64,000 bases of DNA from Labilithrix sp. (GCA_028287035.1 JAQBQL010000237.1:1-64000), one strand, 5' to 3'; shown: positions 1-10,758, counted from the first letter of the stretch. Numbers and translations: made by a program. The notes: generated by a model not told the origin, from the letters alone.

Positions 1-186
1 GAGCAGCGCGTGGGCGCCGCGCTCGCGCTCCGCGTCGCCGGCGAGCCGCCCGCCCGCATCCGCGTCGCGGCCGAGGCGGTGGTCCACGAGCCCACGCGGC
101 AGGTCCTCGACGCGCTCGCGAGCGACGACGTCCACGACGACGCCGCGGTCGACAAGGCCCTCCGCCGGTTCTCGACGCAGCGGTAG
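1..186 (+). CDS. C-terminal end of an unidentified protein (partial)
   Basis: An open frame enters from the left edge in frame 1 and stops at TAG (184-186), giving 61 residues with codon use like its neighbours. The residues are Ala-, Asp- and Arg-rich and end in KALRRFSTQR. No domain can be recognised from this tail. It lies 11 bases before the acyl-CoA dehydrogenase start, so the two may be cotranscribed. Function unknown. Confidence 0.5.
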   Translation, partial: EQRVGAALALRVAGEPPARIRVAAEAVVHEPTRQVLDALASDDVHDDAAVDKALRRFSTQR

Positions 187-197
187 ACTCGCCCGCC

Positions 198-2003
<1,806 letters not shown>

Positions 2004-2405
2004 GCGGCTGGTCGCGAAATGTCTCGGCGGCAGCCCGAGCATGAAAAAAGATCACGCTCGGAATGCCTGCTACAGCTAGCTCGATAACAGGCATTTATTG
2101 GTCTTTTCGATTCTGGTCGTGTGAGTCTGTGGCGATGTTGTCGCCTCTGTTTTCACGCTGGCGCTTGCGACACAATGCCGATTACGAGATAGTGCTGATG
2201 CGTCACGGAATGCGCACCGAGCTCCGCTAGCTCGTCGCTGCTTCGTCGCCGTGCCCGCCCGAGCTGCGCCCTGTCGCAGCGCGCGCGAGCACGCGGACAG
2301 AGCGGCGCGCAAAGCCACGGCACAGCTGCATCGCCCATCAGGGCGCGGCGGCGAGGGCGTCGTCCATGCGGCGTCGCCCCCTTCATCACTTCACGGAGCT
2401 CACGC
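2004..2405. other. 402-base intergenic stretch, locally less GC-rich
   Basis: No convincing gene is seen between the acyl-CoA dehydrogenase and the GH5 gene. Bases about 2040-2200 are visibly richer in A/T than the surroundings and contain a hairpin (separate entry). The 3' part is GC-rich again and must hold the promoter of the GH5 lipoprotein. The GGAG at 2395-2398 is its likely Shine-Dalgarno, 7 bases before the ATG. Confidence 0.5.
2062..2095 (+). terminator. hairpin after the acyl-CoA dehydrogenase, possible terminator
   Basis: AATGCCTG (2062-2069) is perfectly complementary to CAGGCATT (2088-2095), an 8-bp stem with an 18-base loop, 58 bases after the stop codon. Only a broken T-rich stretch follows (tattggtcttttcg), so termination is plausible but not certain. 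Confidence 0.4.
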
Positions 2406-3587
2406 ATGACCCTCGCTCTCTCCTCTCGCGCCACGAAGACCGCCGTTGTCCTCGCGTCTCTCCTCCTCGGCGCCTGCACGGCCGACGCGGTGGGCGCTCC
2501 GGCGACGAGCGAGTCGACCCTCACGGGCGCGACGGTGAGCGAGAGCGGCGAGGGGCCTGCGACGGGCACCAAGACCGGCGAGACCTCCGGCGCGCTCGGC
2601 AACGGCGTGGCAGGCGGCGAGAGCGGCAACGCGAAGGCCTCTCCGCCTTTGACCGTGATGCCGTACCGCGGCGTGAACCTCAACTCCGCCGACTTCGGCA
2701 GCGCGCTGCCGGGCGTGTTCGGCCGCGACTACACGTTCCCGACGAACGCCGAGGTCGACTACTACGTCGGCAAGGGCATGAACACGTTCCGCATCGGGTT
2801 CGCGTGGGAGCGCCTGCAGCCCGCCGCCTACGGCACGTTCGACGCCACGTATGCCAATCGGCTGTACTCGCTCGTCAGCTATGCCGAGTCGAAGGGCGCC
2901 CACGTCGTCCTCAATCCGCAGAACTTCGCGCGCTACTACGGGCAGGTCATCGGGTCCGCGGCGGTCCCGAATGCCGTCTTCGCGAATTTCTGGAACAAGC
3001 TGTCGGCGCGGTGGGCGAACCACGCGAACGTGATGTTCAACCTCGTCAACGAGCCGCACGACATGCCCACCGAGCAGTGGGTCTCGGCCGCGAATGCCGC
3101 GATCCTTGCCATCCGGTCGACCGGCGCCACGAACACCATCATTGTCCCCGGCAACGCCTGGACGGGCGGCTGGACCTGGACGAGCAGCTCCTACGGCACC
3201 CCCAACTCGGTCGCCATGCTCGCCATCGACGACCCGGCCGACAACGTCCTCTTCGAGGCGCACCAGTACCTCGACGCGAGCGGTGGCGGCCAGGCGGGCA
3301 CGTGCGTCGACGCGACCATCGGCGCGAGGCGCCTCGCGGTGTTCGTCGACTGGCTCCGTGCCCACCACCTCAAGGGCATCGTCGGTGAGCTCGCCGGCGG
3401 CAACAACGCCACCTGCGCCGCCGCGGTGAAGGGCATGCTCGCGTACATGATGCAGAGCACCGACGTCCTGCAGGGCTGGACGTGGTGGGGCGGCGGCCCG
3501 TGGTGGCCGACCAGCTACCCCTTCGTCCTCGACCCCAGCGCGGGCAAGGACGCTCCGCAGATGGCCTGGCTCACCCCGTACCTGTGA
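2406..3587 (+). CDS. secreted glycoside hydrolase family 5 lipoprotein
   Basis: A 393-residue exported glycosidase, probably an endo-beta-glucanase or mannanase. The N-terminus is a lipoprotein signal with lipobox LLGAC (Cys24), then a 60-residue Ser/Thr/Gly-rich linker. The catalytic TIM barrel starts near residue 85 (YRGVNLNSADF). The acid/base is Glu216 in LVNEPHD, the classic GH5 NEP motif, and the nucleophile is probably Glu328 in IVGELAGG; the C-terminal WTWWGGGPWW fits the substrate cleft. GGAG lies 7 bases upstream of the ATG. It is convergent with the next gene, with 9 bases between stops. Substrate cannot be fixed from sequence; plant or fungal polysaccharide would suit a soil predator. 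Confidence 0.88.
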   Translation: MTLALSSRATKTAVVLASLLLGACTADAVGAPATSESTLTGATVSESGEGPATGTKTGETSGALGNGVAGGESGNAKASPPLTVMPYRGVNLNSADFGSALPGVFGRDYTFPTNAEVDYYVGKGMNTFRIGFAWERLQPAAYGTFDATYANRLYSLVSYAESKGAHVVLNPQNFARYYGQVIGSAAVPNAVFANFWNKLSARWANHANVMFNLVNEPHDMPTEQWVSAANAAILAIRSTGATNTIIVPGNAWTGGWTWTSSSYGTPNSVAMLAIDDPADNVLFEAHQYLDASGGGQAGTCVDATIGARRLAVFVDWLRAHHLKGIVGELAGGNNATCAAAVKGMLAYMMQSTDVLQGWTWWGGGPWWPTSYPFVLDPSAGKDAPQMAWLTPYL

Positions 3588-3596
3588 GCGCTCCGG

Positions 3597-4571
3597 TCAC
3601 TTCACCGTGATCGGGATCGCGACCTGGCACTCCTTGGGCGGCGTGAGCCACTTGAGCATCTGGAGCCAGAAGCGCTCGACCTGGTAGTCGGGGTGGTCCT
3701 TCCACTCGGTGTTGTAGGTGATCCACTCGTCACCCCACACGAGGACGTGGCCGCTCGAGACCTCCTGGCCCTTGAGCATGACGAGGCTGTTCTCGCTGGC
3801 GAGCGTGACCCCGGCGCCCGTGACCTCGTAGCCGTTGTCGACGCCGATGCGCATGATGCCGTCGGTGACGGGGTGCGGGTTCGTCCACGTCGTGACCGGC
3901 ACCGTCGACCCGCCCTGCTTGGCGAGGATCGGCGTCGCCGCGTAGCTCATGCCGAACGTGGTGAGCAGCGCGTTGACGTTCGTGCGCTCCTCGGGGCCCG
4001 CGTACCCGATGAGCGTGAGGAGCCCGCCGCCCGCCTTCACCCAGTCGCCGAGCGCGGCGATCTCGGCCGGGGCGTAGCTGCGGCCGATGGTGCTCACGTC
4101 CTGCGCGACGATGACCTGGTACTGGTTCAGCAGCGCGGGCGTGAGCACCTGCGTCGAGAGGTCGACCGCGCCTGCGGTGCTCTTGCCGTTCAGCCACGTC
4201 GCGAACACGTCGCCCGCGCCCCACGGGCCCTTCTTGCCGAGCGTCGCGATCCGGAGGCAGTCGCACACGCCGTCGTGGCCGACGTCCACGTCGTCGACGA
4301 TCCCGTTGCCGTCGTTGTCGACGCCGTCGCAGACCTCGGGGCCTCCGTCGCCGGCGCCGCTCGAGCCCGACGTGCCGCTCGAGCCGAAGCCGCTGCTCCC
4401 CGAGGCGCCGCTCGTGCCCGAAGCGCCGGAGGTCCCCGACGCGCCCGAGCTGCCGTTGAGGCCACTCGTGCCGGCGTCGAACTCGGAGCCCGCGGAGCTG
4501 TCGCCACACGCGACCGCCGCGAGGCCACCGGCGGCGAGGAAGGAAGCGAGGACGGCGCTGCGGAACTTCAT
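3597..4571 (-). CDS. lipoprotein with MopE-like motif and amidotransferase-like domain
   Basis: A 324-residue protein with a lipoprotein-type signal ending at Cys22 (AAVAC). Residues 38-74 are a low-complexity Gly-Ser-Ala-Thr linker. Residues 80-98 (VCDGVDNDGNGIVDD and following) are an acidic repeat of the MopE/metal-binding type common in myxobacterial surface proteins and likely to bind calcium. Residues about 107-315 form an alpha/beta domain reminiscent of class I glutamine amidotransferase-like or ThuA-like folds (VIVAQD, GGGLLTLIGY, TDGIMR, VWGDEWITY), without an obvious catalytic Cys. Enzymatic activity is therefore doubtful; it may be a binding domain. Function unknown. It is convergent with the GH5 gene. 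Confidence 0.7.
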   Translation of the reverse strand: MKFRSAVLASFLAAGGLAAVACGDSSAGSEFDAGTSGLNGSSGASGTSGASGTSGASGSSGFGSSGTSGSSGAGDGGPEVCDGVDNDGNGIVDDVDVGHDGVCDCLRIATLGKKGPWGAGDVFATWLNGKSTAGAVDLSTQVLTPALLNQYQVIVAQDVSTIGRSYAPAEIAALGDWVKAGGGLLTLIGYAGPEERTNVNALLTTFGMSYAATPILAKQGGSTVPVTTWTNPHPVTDGIMRIGVDNGYEVTGAGVTLASENSLVMLKGQEVSSGHVLVWGDEWITYNTEWKDHPDYQVERFWLQMLKWLTPPKECQVAIPITVK

Positions 4572-4658
4572 GATCCCAACGCTACCGATACACCGTCAAA
4601 GTTGTCCAAGGCCCTGGAAGGCCTCGCGAAGTTCGGTCGTCCTCGCGCCCAGAGAGAC

Positions 4659-5201
4659 TTACTTCGCGGGCACCTCGTACGTCGGTGTGAGCGTCGCGCG
4701 CGCCAGCGTGTGCGAGAAGAGGTTGAAGCCGAGGAACGCCGGGCTGCCGTCGGCGGTGACCTCCAGCTTCTCGACGTCGACCGCGTGCACGACGATGAAG
4801 TAGCGGTGCGGGCCGTGACCGGGCGGCGGTGCGGCGCCGACGTAACGCGCGCTGCCACCGTCGTTCTTCAGCGTGATCGCGCCGGCGGGCAGGTCGATCG
4901 CGTCCGGGTTGCCCGCGTCGGCGGCCAGCTCGGTCGTCGTCAGCGGAAGGTTCAGGACCGCCCAGTGCCAGAACCCGCTCGCGGTCGGCGCATCCGGATC
5001 GTACATGGTCACGACGAAGCTCCTGGTCTCGGGCGGGAAGCCCGACCACGCGAGCTGGGGCGACACGTCCTTGCCGCCGGCGCCGAGGAGGCCCGAGACC
5101 TGGGCGTTCGGGAGCGTCACGCCGTCCGCGACGTCGGTGCTCGTGAGCGTGAACGACGGGACGTCCGGAAGGAAATCGTAGGGGGAGGGAGGGCGCTTCA
5201 T
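4659..5201 (-). CDS. YbhB/YbcL-type PEBP (Raf kinase inhibitor-like) protein
   Basis: A 180-residue phosphatidylethanolamine-binding-protein family member. The two anion-pocket signatures are present: DPDAPT at residues 68-73 followed by FWHW (His79), and GHGPHRY at 128-134. The length fits bacterial YbhB/YbcL proteins. No signal peptide is seen, so it is likely cytoplasmic. The ligand and role of bacterial members are mostly unknown. The ATG start at 5201 precedes [10 protein letters not shown]. It is in the same direction as the lipoprotein downstream with 87 bases between. Confidence 0.9.
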   Translation of the reverse strand: MKRPPSPYDFLPDVPSFTLTSTDVADGVTLPNAQVSGLLGAGGKDVSPQLAWSGFPPETRSFVVTMYDPDAPTASGFWHWAVLNLPLTTTELAADAGNPDAIDLPAGAITLKNDGGSARYVGAAPPPGHGPHRYFIVVHAVDVEKLEVTADGSPAFLGFNLFSHTLARATLTPTYEVPAK

Positions 5202-5229
5202 GGCGCGCGATTCTACTCCCGCCCGTTCG

Positions 5230-5988
5230 TCACGTCGCGCGCACCGATCGCACGAAGGCGCGGACCGCGGCGGCGGTCGCCTCGCGGTCCTCGAGCATGA
5301 TCGCGTGTCCGGCGCCGGGGACGACCTGCCGGATCGCGTGCGGCACCGCTGCGACCAGCGCGTCGGTCAGCGCCACGGGCGTGGCGAGGTCCGCGTCGCC
5401 CACGCGCGCGAGCACCGGCATCGCGAGCGTCCGCAGGTCGAGCGGGGGCACGCGCGAGAAGGCCTCGAGCTCGGCGGCGAGGTCGGCAGGCTCCATGGCG
5501 TGCAGCCACGCGTCGACCTCGGCAACGAACGCCGCATTGCCGAGCCCCTTCGGAGACAGGAATGCCGGCGCGAATCGCGCCGTGAGATCGGCGGGCGCCT
5601 CGCGCACGACGGCGGCGCTCGCGCGCAGCGACGCGCCGTGGTCCGCCGACACGAACGGCATCGCGCCCAGCGCGACGAGGCCACACGCCTCGACCTCCGG
5701 CCTGAGCGCGAGCGACAGTGCCCGGTACGAGCCGCCCGAATAGCCGAGGAGCACGGGCCGGCGCACGTGGGCGGCACGGAGCGCCTCGAGCACGAGGTCC
5801 ATCGCCTCGGCCTCGACGAACGGACGCAGCGGCGGGCTTCCTTCGTAGCCGGGCAGGTGGACGTTGGTGACGCGCGCGACGTCGACGAGAGCGTCCCCGA
5901 CGTTCCACATGCTGGCGGGCGTGGAAGGCAGGCCGTGCAGCATGACGACGTCACGTCCAGAGCCCCTCTGCTCGAAGCGCAGCCCCAT
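5230..5988 (-). CDS. alpha/beta hydrolase
   Basis: A 252-residue single-domain alpha/beta hydrolase. HG at residues 18-19 gives the oxyanion-hole region, the nucleophile elbow is GYSGG with Ser84, the acid is probably Asp198 or Asp200 (RVGDADL), and the base is His228 (PGAGHAI). The ATG at 5988 follows the TGA of the upstream LuxR-type gene after two bases, so the two are probably translationally coupled. A much longer frame runs upstream, but it overlaps the regulator and is not needed. The substrate (an ester, lactone or similar) cannot be told; pairing with a regulator suggests that its expression is tied to that signal. Confidence 0.85.
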   Translation of the reverse strand: MGLRFEQRGSGRDVVMLHGLPSTPASMWNVGDALVDVARVTNVHLPGYEGSPPLRPFVEAEAMDLVLEALRAAHVRRPVLLGYSGGSYRALSLALRPEVEACGLVALGAMPFVSADHGASLRASAAVVREAPADLTARFAPAFLSPKGLGNAAFVAEVDAWLHAMEPADLAAELEAFSRVPPLDLRTLAMPVLARVGDADLATPVALTDALVAAVPHAIRQVVPGAGHAIMLEDREATAAAVRAFVRSVRAT

Positions 5989-5990
5989 GC

Positions 5991-7022
5991 TCAGTGCCTC
6001 GTCCAGAACCACGCGATCAGGCGGGTACGTGAGTCCGCACCGCACTTCTTCAGCACCGCCGTCACGTGCAGCTCCACGGTGCGCGGGGCGCAGCGAAGCT
6101 TCGTCGCGATATCCTTGTTCGCGTCGCCGCGCACCAGCAGCGCGAGGACGCGCGCCTGCGTGGCGGTGAGCCGATGATCGCGGACCACGGCGGCGAGGCG
6201 GGCGTCGACCGACTCCTCTTCCTCGGTCGTGAGCACGATGAAGTGAGACTGCGCGCCCGCACTGGCGACGCGCGTGATCGAGTGGACACGCGGCGAGGCG
6301 ATGCCGCGCACCGCGGCGTCGGTCACGTCGTCCAGCACCGCGCGATCGCGATCGATGAGCGCCCGAGCCGCGGCGTTGACGAACGCGAGCTGGCCGGCCG
6401 CGTTCATGACGAAGGCCGGACGCGCGACGAGCTCGAGGGTCTGGCTGACCGCGTCGAACGACCCCGGCGTGCCGCCCCACAGCAAGCGCTCGGCCGCGAG
6501 ATGGTCGCCGAGCGCCGGGACGATCGAGGCGACGCTTGCCTCCTCCTCGGCCGAGAACGGCTCCTCGCGCCAGAGGCCGAGCCAGCAGAGCATGAAGGGT
6601 CCGTCGGAGATGACGACGCGCGCGTGCCCGAGCGGCAGGACGCCCGACGGGCGGTACACCGAGCGGACGACCGGCGACTCACCGCTCGCGAGCATGGCCC
6701 GGAACTCTCTATCGCCGACCAGGCGGTTTCGCTGATCGGCCTCGACGAGGAGCGCGTCGTAGTGCCCGTAGCGCAGCGGCGCCTGCGGGAAATACGAGGT
6801 CGCGAGCTGCGCGAGGTGCGCGGCGCGCGCGTCGCCCGAGTGGACCATCTGTTCGGTGGCCCAACCCTGCGCGGTGAGCTCCGGCCGGTACGCGAGCGTC
6901 GTCGCGCCGAGCACGTCCGCGAGCCCGTCGACGACACGACGCAACGTGGCTGGCCCGTGCGCGCGCCCCCCGCGGAGCTCGAGCAGCTCGCTGAGATCGA
7001 GGTTCGTGATGCGTTCGTCCAT
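5991..7022 (-). CDS. LuxR-family transcriptional regulator (343 aa)
   Basis: A regulator with an unclassified N-terminal sensor region and a C-terminal LuxR/FixJ-type helix-turn-helix. The last 70 residues carry the pattern LTATQARVLALLVRG, then IATKLRCAPRTVELHVTAVLKKCG, the four-helix GerE-type fold. About 110 residues before it look PAS-like (AFVMNAAGQLAFVNAAARAL). The start at 7022 (MDERITNLDL) was chosen because the sequence upstream does not resemble coding and approaches the divergent gene. Its last 140 residues are clearly paralogous to the divergent 174-residue protein at 7192. It is cotranscribed with the alpha/beta hydrolase. The signal is unknown. Confidence 0.85.
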   Translation of the reverse strand: MDERITNLDLSELLELRGGRAHGPATLRRVVDGLADVLGATTLAYRPELTAQGWATEQMVHSGDARAAHLAQLATSYFPQAPLRYGHYDALLVEADQRNRLVGDREFRAMLASGESPVVRSVYRPSGVLPLGHARVVISDGPFMLCWLGLWREEPFSAEEEASVASIVPALGDHLAAERLLWGGTPGSFDAVSQTLELVARPAFVMNAAGQLAFVNAAARALIDRDRAVLDDVTDAAVRGIASPRVHSITRVASAGAQSHFIVLTTEEEESVDARLAAVVRDHRLTATQARVLALLVRGDANKDIATKLRCAPRTVELHVTAVLKKCGADSRTRLIAWFWTRH

Positions 7023-7191
7023 GAACGGTGGTGACCCGTGAGCGCGAGAATACCGAAGGATGGGTGCGGCGCTCAGCCCTAGGTGCGCGCGTGGCGAGGC
7101 TAGGTGATTCCACGTAGACGGAAGGTTCTTCGTCTGATCTCCACGACTTACCGCCCCCGCCCGACGATCCCCGTGTACGATCGGCGTGCGC

Positions 7192-7713
7192 ATGCAAGGG
7201 CAGGATCTTCCCACCGAGAAGGAGCTCGGCGCCCCGAGCGCGACCGCGCTCGACCTGCTCGTCGTCTCGCTCGAGCTCATCGAGGAGCCGGCGTTCCTCG
7301 TCAACGGTCGCGGGAGCGTCGTGATGGCCAACCGGCGCGGGCGCGCGCGCCTCGAGGAGGACCGCACGCTGCTCGCCGACTGCTTCGACGCCGTTGCGAC
7401 GCGCGCGCCCTCCGCGCGCGTCCGGATCGTCCACCCTGTCGCGACGGTCGGCGAGGGCTCGCACCACGTGGTCGTGGTCGAGCGTGGCGACGCGTCGCTC
7501 GCGAGCCGGCTCGAGCGGTTCCGGGTTGCTCACGGTCTCACTGCTGCCGAGTCTCGCGTGCTCGCGCGCATCGTCCACGGCGACACCAACAAGGGCATCG
7601 CGCTCACGCTGGGTTGCGCGGCGCGCACCGTGGAGGTGCACGCCACGGCCCTCATGCGGAAGCTCGGCGTCGACAGCCGCGCGCGCCTCGTCGCCGCGTT
7701 CTGGAGACCCTGA
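7192..7713 (+). CDS. short LuxR-family regulator, paralogue of the divergent gene
   Basis: A protein of about 174 residues made of a PAS-like half (AFLVNGRGSVVMANRRGRARL) and a LuxR-type helix-turn-helix (LTAAESRVLARIV then ALTLGCAARTVEVHATALMRKLG). It matches the C-terminal 140 residues of the divergent regulator almost position for position but lacks that protein's N-terminal 200 residues, so it looks like a duplicated and shortened copy. The ATG at 7192 (MQGQDLP) is preferred; a GTG six bases upstream (7186) is also possible. The 169-base gap to the divergent gene probably holds both promoters. It converges on the GH104 gene, with 6 bases between stops. Confidence 0.82.
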   Translation: MQGQDLPTEKELGAPSATALDLLVVSLELIEEPAFLVNGRGSVVMANRRGRARLEEDRTLLADCFDAVATRAPSARVRIVHPVATVGEGSHHVVVVERGDASLASRLERFRVAHGLTAAESRVLARIVHGDTNKGIALTLGCAARTVEVHATALMRKLGVDSRARLVAAFWRP

Positions 7714-7719
7714 GCGCGG

Positions 7720-8367
7720 TCAGCAGCCCGCGAACCCGCAGTACTTCCGGCGCGTCTCCCTCATGTTGTAGGAGGGCTGACCGTAGCGTCCGGGCGGGAG
7801 CGACGCCCACTCGTACGAGATGCGGTTCATGACGTTCGCGAACTCCGTCGCGGTGAGCGCGCGCGACTTCGGCACGCTGGCGCCGCGGCGCGAGACGAGC
7901 TTCATGGCGCCGCGATCCTGGTTGGCCGGACCGAAGTTCGAGTAGCCGAGGCCGCGCCAGGTGCTCGAGAGGAACTGGTAACGACCGGCCGCCGACGAGC
8001 AGTACCCGCCCGAGCAGATCACCTTGTTCGGATGGTGCGTGCAGCTCGAGAAGTAGTGATACGCGAACGTGACGTTGTAGCCGTCCTTGCCGTGGCCGCG
8101 GGTGCCCTCGGTCGTCGCGATGGTGTTGAGGAGCGCCTTTCGCTTCGTCGACACGGCGCCCTTCGCGCGCGAGGGAGCGCACGTGTCGCCGCTCAGCGCC
8201 TCCGAGACGCTGTCGACCGGCTCCTCGCCGTCGGGGGCGTCGTCCGCGTCGGCGACCGCAGCCTCGTCGGGCTGCTCGCCTGCCGTATCGGTGGGGCTCG
8301 TACAGCCCACGATCATCGTGCTGGCGATCGCGAATGCGATCGCACCGAACTGGGTCATCAGCTTCAT
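7720..8367 (-). CDS. lambda-lysozyme-like (GH104) lytic transglycosylase lipoprotein
   Basis: A 215-residue exported peptidoglycan enzyme. The signal ends in a lipobox at Cys22 (MIVGC), then an acidic 40-residue linker. From residue 80 it follows phage lambda endolysin R: the catalytic Glu87 in TTEGT, DGYNV near 95-99, HHPNKVI, SAAGRYQFLSSTW (about 125-137), NQDRGAM and SYEWASLP.GRYGQ. These are GH104 landmarks, so it should cleave MurNAc-GlcNAc bonds to 1,6-anhydro products. The start at 8367 is supported by AGGAG (8378-8382, minus strand) 10 bases upstream. Six cysteines in the domain may form disulfides in the periplasm. A role in wall remodelling or prey lysis is inference. Confidence 0.83.
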   Translation of the reverse strand: MKLMTQFGAIAFAIASTMIVGCTSPTDTAGEQPDEAAVADADDAPDGEEPVDSVSEALSGDTCAPSRAKGAVSTKRKALLNTIATTEGTRGHGKDGYNVTFAYHYFSSCTHHPNKVICSGGYCSSAAGRYQFLSSTWRGLGYSNFGPANQDRGAMKLVSRRGASVPKSRALTATEFANVMNRISYEWASLPPGRYGQPSYNMRETRRKYCGFAGC

Positions 8368-8384
8368 GGAACGTCTTCTCCTGG

Positions 8385-9179
8385 TCACAGTCTGGCGAGG
8401 GTGGTCTGCGCGGCCTGGATGGCCTCGACCCGTAGCTCTTCGTCGAAGCCGTCGGTCGCGGGCAGCGCGGCGACGCGCTTGCCGAAACGCTCGACGGGTC
8501 CGCGTGCGCTCGCGTCGGCGAGCTCACCGAGCTTCTGCACGGCGAGCGTCTGCACGTGGAGGGGGAGGTCGCCGCGATCGAGCGCTGCCCCGAGCGCGCG
8601 CGCCGCGTCACTGCCGCCCACGTCGCCGATGGCCTCGACCAGGTTGGAGACGTTCCCGACGGCATCCGCCGTGTCGCGGCGCGACTCGTCACGCAGCCAT
8701 CGGTCGAGCGTCCCCGCGGCGACGTCGCGCTCCTTCCCGTCGGCGCTCGCGCCGAGCAGCGCGACCGCGTGGATGACGGTGGGCGCTGCCTCGGGGTCCT
8801 TCACGAGATCGAAGCGTTCGAGGTCGCCGAGCGTGCTCGTCGCGGTCGTCGACACCGCCGCCTCGATGGCCGCGATCCGCACGCTCTCGTCGTCGCTGGC
8901 GAGCCCGGCGCGCAGCGCCGCCACCGGATCGGCTCCCGGAGCTGCCGCCGCGGCCGAGCCGGAAGGCGCGCCGCTCGAGACGGGCCTCGGACCCGCGTGC
9001 TCGCCGCTGCTCAGCGTCGTCGTCGTCGCGGGCTCGGAGGCCTCGCCGACGTGACCGGGCGCGACGCCGCCCCGCGCACCGGCCATCCGCACGACGACGA
9101 ACGCCGAGAGAGCGAGGGCGCCGAGCGCACCGCCGGCGATCGCGAACCGACGTTTCTCGCGAGGAACGATGGGGGACAC
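8385..9179 (-). CDS. membrane-anchored HEAT-repeat-like protein
   Basis: A 264-residue protein with a basic N-terminus (REKRR), one transmembrane helix at about residues 12-31, a disordered Ala/Ser/Thr/Pro linker to about residue 85, and then helical repeats of the HEAT type (for example LASDDESVRIAAIEAA and LHVQTLAVQKLGELAD). It is likely periplasmic and protein-binding. The GTG start at 9179 is the first usable start. It is 17 bases upstream of the GH104 gene on the same strand, so it may be a partner or scaffold for that enzyme. Specific function unknown. Confidence 0.65.
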   Translation of the reverse strand: MSPIVPREKRRFAIAGGALGALALSAFVVVRMAGARGGVAPGHVGEASEPATTTTLSSGEHAGPRPVSSGAPSGSAAAAAPGADPVAALRAGLASDDESVRIAAIEAAVSTTATSTLGDLERFDLVKDPEAAPTVIHAVALLGASADGKERDVAAGTLDRWLRDESRRDTADAVGNVSNLVEAIGDVGGSDAARALGAALDRGDLPLHVQTLAVQKLGELADASARGPVERFGKRVAALPATDGFDEELRVEAIQAAQTTLARL

Positions 9180-9414
9180 GAGGCGGACGCAGGAGCAGCG
9201 TTCGTGCCATGTGCCCCGCTGCTAGGGGCCCGCTGGAAACAGCCATGATCTCGCGCGTTCGCTCGACCGCGACGCGCCGAGGCGCGCGAGCGATCCGCGC
9301 GAGCACGCGACCGAGGGCGCGAGACCCATCGTGAGAACCTGCGATCCATGCGGGGAATCTGCGCAAACCGCGCGACTCTCGACCCGCGTGGTCGCTCGTT
9401 CGGCCAGGCCGCCC

Positions 9415-10758
9415 TCAGGGGATGCTGGAACCAGACCACGCGGGCAACGTCACGAGGAGCTCGGCGCCGCGGCGGCCTTCACGCGGCGACGCGAACCGGA
9501 CCTCACCGCCGTGGAGCCTCACCGCGTGCGCGACGATCGACAGGCCGAGCCCATGCCCGGGGACCGCCGCCGCGCCGACCGGCCGGCCGCGCGTGAAGGG
9601 CAGGAGCAGCCGGTTCGCGTCGCTCGGGTCGATGCCCGGCCCCTCGTCCCGGACGACGACGTGCACCTCGCCGCTCGACTCCGCGACGAGGATGTCGATG
9701 GGCCCCGTGCGCGCGAACTTCAGGGCGTTGTCGACGAGGTTGTCGACGATGATCCGGAGCAGCGCCTCGTCGCCGCGCACCATTCCGCTCGCCTCGATGG
9801 TGGGCACGAGGCGCGCGCGCTCCGCCTCGGGACGGGAGGCGATCACCTCGCGGACGACGTCCTCCATCGCGACCGCCTCGGTGACCAGCGCTGCGGCGCT
9901 GCCGGTCGCGCCCATCAGGAGACGCTCCACGAGGACCGAGAGACGCCCCACCGTTCGCCGCACGCGGGCGAGCGATTCGGCGACCTGCGGGGAATCCTCG
10001 GCGGCGAGATCCAGCTCCGCCATCATCGTGGCGAGCGGGGTGCGGAGCTCGTGCGCCGCCGACGCCGCGAAGCGGTGCGAGCGATCGACCGCGGCGCCGA
10101 GCCGGCCGAGCAGCGCGCGGATCGTGTCGCGAAGCGCCTCCACCTCGGACGTCGTACCGGCCGCGCCGAGGTCGGCGTCGGCCGGCGCATCCTCGGGGAT
10201 CCGCTCGAGCCGCTCGCCGAGCGCGGTGAGCGGGGCGAGCGCCCATCCCGCGAGCGCGCGGCTCACGAGGGCGCTGACGAGGGCCGCGATGATCGCCGTC
10301 GCGAGCACCGCGGCATACGCGAGACCCTGGCTGCGCTGGCTGGCGCTCAGCGCGCTGACCACCACGCGGCGGCTGGGCGGCCCGAGCGCGCAGGTCCGCC
10401 AGCGCCCCGCCGCGTTGATCCTCGTCGTGCAGCCATCCTCGAGCGGAGGAAGGACGTCATCGGCGCCGCCGCGCCAGCGACCCTCCTCGAAGAGCGCGAG
10501 ATGCAGGCCGACCGCCGCGACCTCGGCCGCCTCGACGTCGGCGATGTGCGTCGCCTGGTCGGGCCGCGCCTTCACGAGGCGCTCCATGATCTCCGCCGCG
10601 TCGACGAGGCGCTGGTCCTGCGCGGCGAGCTCGAGGCGCTCGACGACGAGGAAGGCTACGCCCGCGGCAACGAGACCGACGACCGCCGCGACGACCGCAG
10701 TCGCGACGGCAACGCGGGCCCGGAGGGACGTACGCCGGGGCACTTCATGCGAGCGCAT
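9415..10758 (-). CDS. membrane sensor histidine kinase of an OmpR-type pair
   Basis: A 447-residue class I histidine kinase. Transmembrane helices lie at about residues 15-39 and 146-168, with a short periplasmic sensor between, then a HAMP-like linker. The H box is SAAHELRTPLA with His236. The ATP domain has the N box DNLVDNALKF, DEGPGID and GHGLGLSIV. ATG 10758 overlaps the receiver gene by 14 bases; a GTG at 10743, just after that gene's stop, is an alternative. It should phosphorylate the response regulator encoded immediately upstream. The signal is unknown. Confidence 0.9.
   Translation of the reverse strand: MRSHEVPRRTSLRARVAVATAVVAAVVGLVAAGVAFLVVERLELAAQDQRLVDAAEIMERLVKARPDQATHIADVEAAEVAAVGLHLALFEEGRWRGGADDVLPPLEDGCTTRINAAGRWRTCALGPPSRRVVVSALSASQRSQGLAYAAVLATAIIAALVSALVSRALAGWALAPLTALGERLERIPEDAPADADLGAAGTTSEVEALRDTIRALLGRLGAAVDRSHRFAASAAHELRTPLATMMAELDLAAEDSPQVAESLARVRRTVGRLSVLVERLLMGATGSAAALVTEAVAMEDVVREVIASRPEAERARLVPTIEASGMVRGDEALLRIIVDNLVDNALKFARTGPIDILVAESSGEVHVVVRDEGPGIDPSDANRLLLPFTRGRPVGAAAVPGHGLGLSIVAHAVRLHGGEVRFASPREGRRGAELLVTLPAWSGSSIP

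Noticed and set aside
4380..4460. Short-period repeats that could be taken for a CRISPR or VNTR
   Set aside because: They encode the Gly-Ser-Ala-Thr linker of the lipoprotein in frame; no spacers.
4903..4914. TCCGGGTTGCC, and TTCCGGGTTGCTC near 7520, as extra copies of the dispersed motif
   Set aside because: Each lacks one G of the core (CAACCCGG instead of CAACCCNGG), so they were not counted.
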